This document shows, one piece after another, positions 7,220 to 7,756 of a stretch of DNA of 7,756 nucleotides; positions within the stretch are counted from its first letter, which is position 1, and every line of letters begins with the position of its first letter. Source of the stretch: Longimicrobiales bacterium. Lineage in GTDB: Bacteria > Gemmatimonadota > Gemmatimonadetes > Longimicrobiales > Gaopeijiaceae. The DNA lies in NCBI GenBank assembly GCA_028280205.1, contig JANQME010000199.1, forward strand, positions 1 to 7,756, in the 5' to 3' direction. The notes under the pieces were generated by a model. The model was not told where the DNA came from, did not search any database, and saw nothing but the letters and a program-made list of their open reading frames with translations. The position numbers were made by a program, and so were the translations under genes.

Positions 7220-7756
7220 ACGACGGCACGGGGCGCCTCTCGGAGCCGAGCGCGCGCGGTGAAGGGACTCGGCGCGGCGCTCACGCCTCTCCTCGCGGCC
7301 GCGGCGTGCGAGCTGGAGGAAGTCACGCTGGTCGACGCCGAGGATGTCGTGGTCGCCGAGGTCTACCTCAACGTCGCGGAGAACCCGGCGGAGAACGAAA
7401 TCCTCGCCTTCCTGCACCGCACGATCGGCACGTCCGGCACGATCGACGAGCTCCGGGCTGCGACCGTCGAGGTCGTGCGCACCGGCGACGGTGGACGCTA
7501 CCGACTCACCGGTGTGGTCGAGGGCAGGTGCGTGGAGACGGCGCCGAGCCCCGAGCCGGGCGCGTGCTTCCTCCTGGCGGACTCGACGACCGCGGACCTC
7601 GCCGCGGGTGACGTCTTCGAGGTGGAGGTGAGGCTGCCCGACGGGAGCACGATCCGGGGTGCGACCCGACTTCCGGGCGCCTTCGCCGTGGAGTCGGTCT
7701 CCGGGTCGTGTCGACTTTCCCCGGACCGGCTCATGGACATCGAGTGGTCGCGTTCG
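7217..7756 (+). CDS. DUF4249-like outer-membrane lipoprotein, N-terminal part (runs off the right edge)
   Basis: Reading from the ATG at 7217-7219 gives 180 codons open to the window's end. A basic N-terminus (R5-K16) and a hydrophobic stretch (L18-A30) lead to AAAAC with C31. This is a plausible but loose lipobox, since Ala rather than Leu is at -3. The mature part has the DUF4249 layout: an Ala/Val-rich first strand VVVAEVYLN (44-52), a hydrophobic strand ending in HRT (67-69), ATVEVVRTGDGGRYRL (82-97), then a strand VFEVEVRLPDG (133-143) and ATRLP (149-153). C105 and C117 flank an acidic, Pro-rich loop and could form a disulfide. In Bacteroidota-type genomes DUF4249 proteins are typically encoded next to TonB-dependent receptors, as here. 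The start overlaps the receptor stop by one base (TGATG), which implies translational coupling. The function of the family is not known. I judge the fold assignment likely but not certain. Confidence 0.72.
   Translation, partial: MTTARGASRSRARAVKGLGAALTPLLAAAACELEEVTLVDAEDVVVAEVYLNVAENPAENEILAFLHRTIGTSGTIDELRAATVEVVRTGDGGRYRLTGVVEGRCVETAPSPEPGACFLLADSTTADLAAGDVFEVEVRLPDGSTIRGATRLPGAFAVESVSGSCRLSPDRLMDIEWSRS

Overview
The window is GC-rich throughout, with tightly packed genes on both strands and no RNA genes, insertion sequences or CRISPR arrays that I can see. Two signals suggest a Gemmatimonadota- or Bacteroidota/Rhodothermota-like Gram-negative bacterium. One is an outer-membrane TonB-dependent receptor with an N-terminal carboxypeptidase-regulatory-like domain. 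The other is the DUF4249-like lipoprotein coupled directly behind it. The very high GC content favours Gemmatimonadota. This lineage call is an inference from gene content, not a phylogenetic result.

Layout, left to right: (1) positions 1-90, minus strand: the first 30 codons of a prokaryotic Ku gene that runs off the left edge; (2) 91-276: a divergent intergenic region with a short direct repeat; (3) 277-1323, plus: a cation/Ca2+ exchanger (CaCA family); (4) 1289-2146, minus: a six-transmembrane voltage-gated K+ channel with a C-terminal zinc-ribbon tail, convergent with the exchanger and overlapping it by 35 bases; (5) 2147-2213: a short divergent spacer; (6) 2214-4724, plus: a full-length LigD with phosphoesterase, ligase and polymerase domains; (7) 4827-7217, plus: a TonB-dependent receptor that probably starts at TTG; (8) 7217 to the right edge, plus: the N-terminal 180 residues of a DUF4249-like outer-membrane lipoprotein, overlapping the receptor's stop codon by one base.

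Two functional units stand out. Ku and LigD together make up the bacterial non-homologous end-joining (NHEJ) pathway: Ku binds double-strand ends and recruits LigD, which trims, fills and seals them. Here the two genes are about 2.1 kb apart on opposite strands, with two ion-transport genes between them. The receptor-lipoprotein pair looks like an outer-membrane uptake or surface-binding system of unknown substrate. Nothing in the sequence links the ion-transport pair to NHEJ except position. Both genes at the window edges (Ku and the lipoprotein) are incomplete here and easy to miss.
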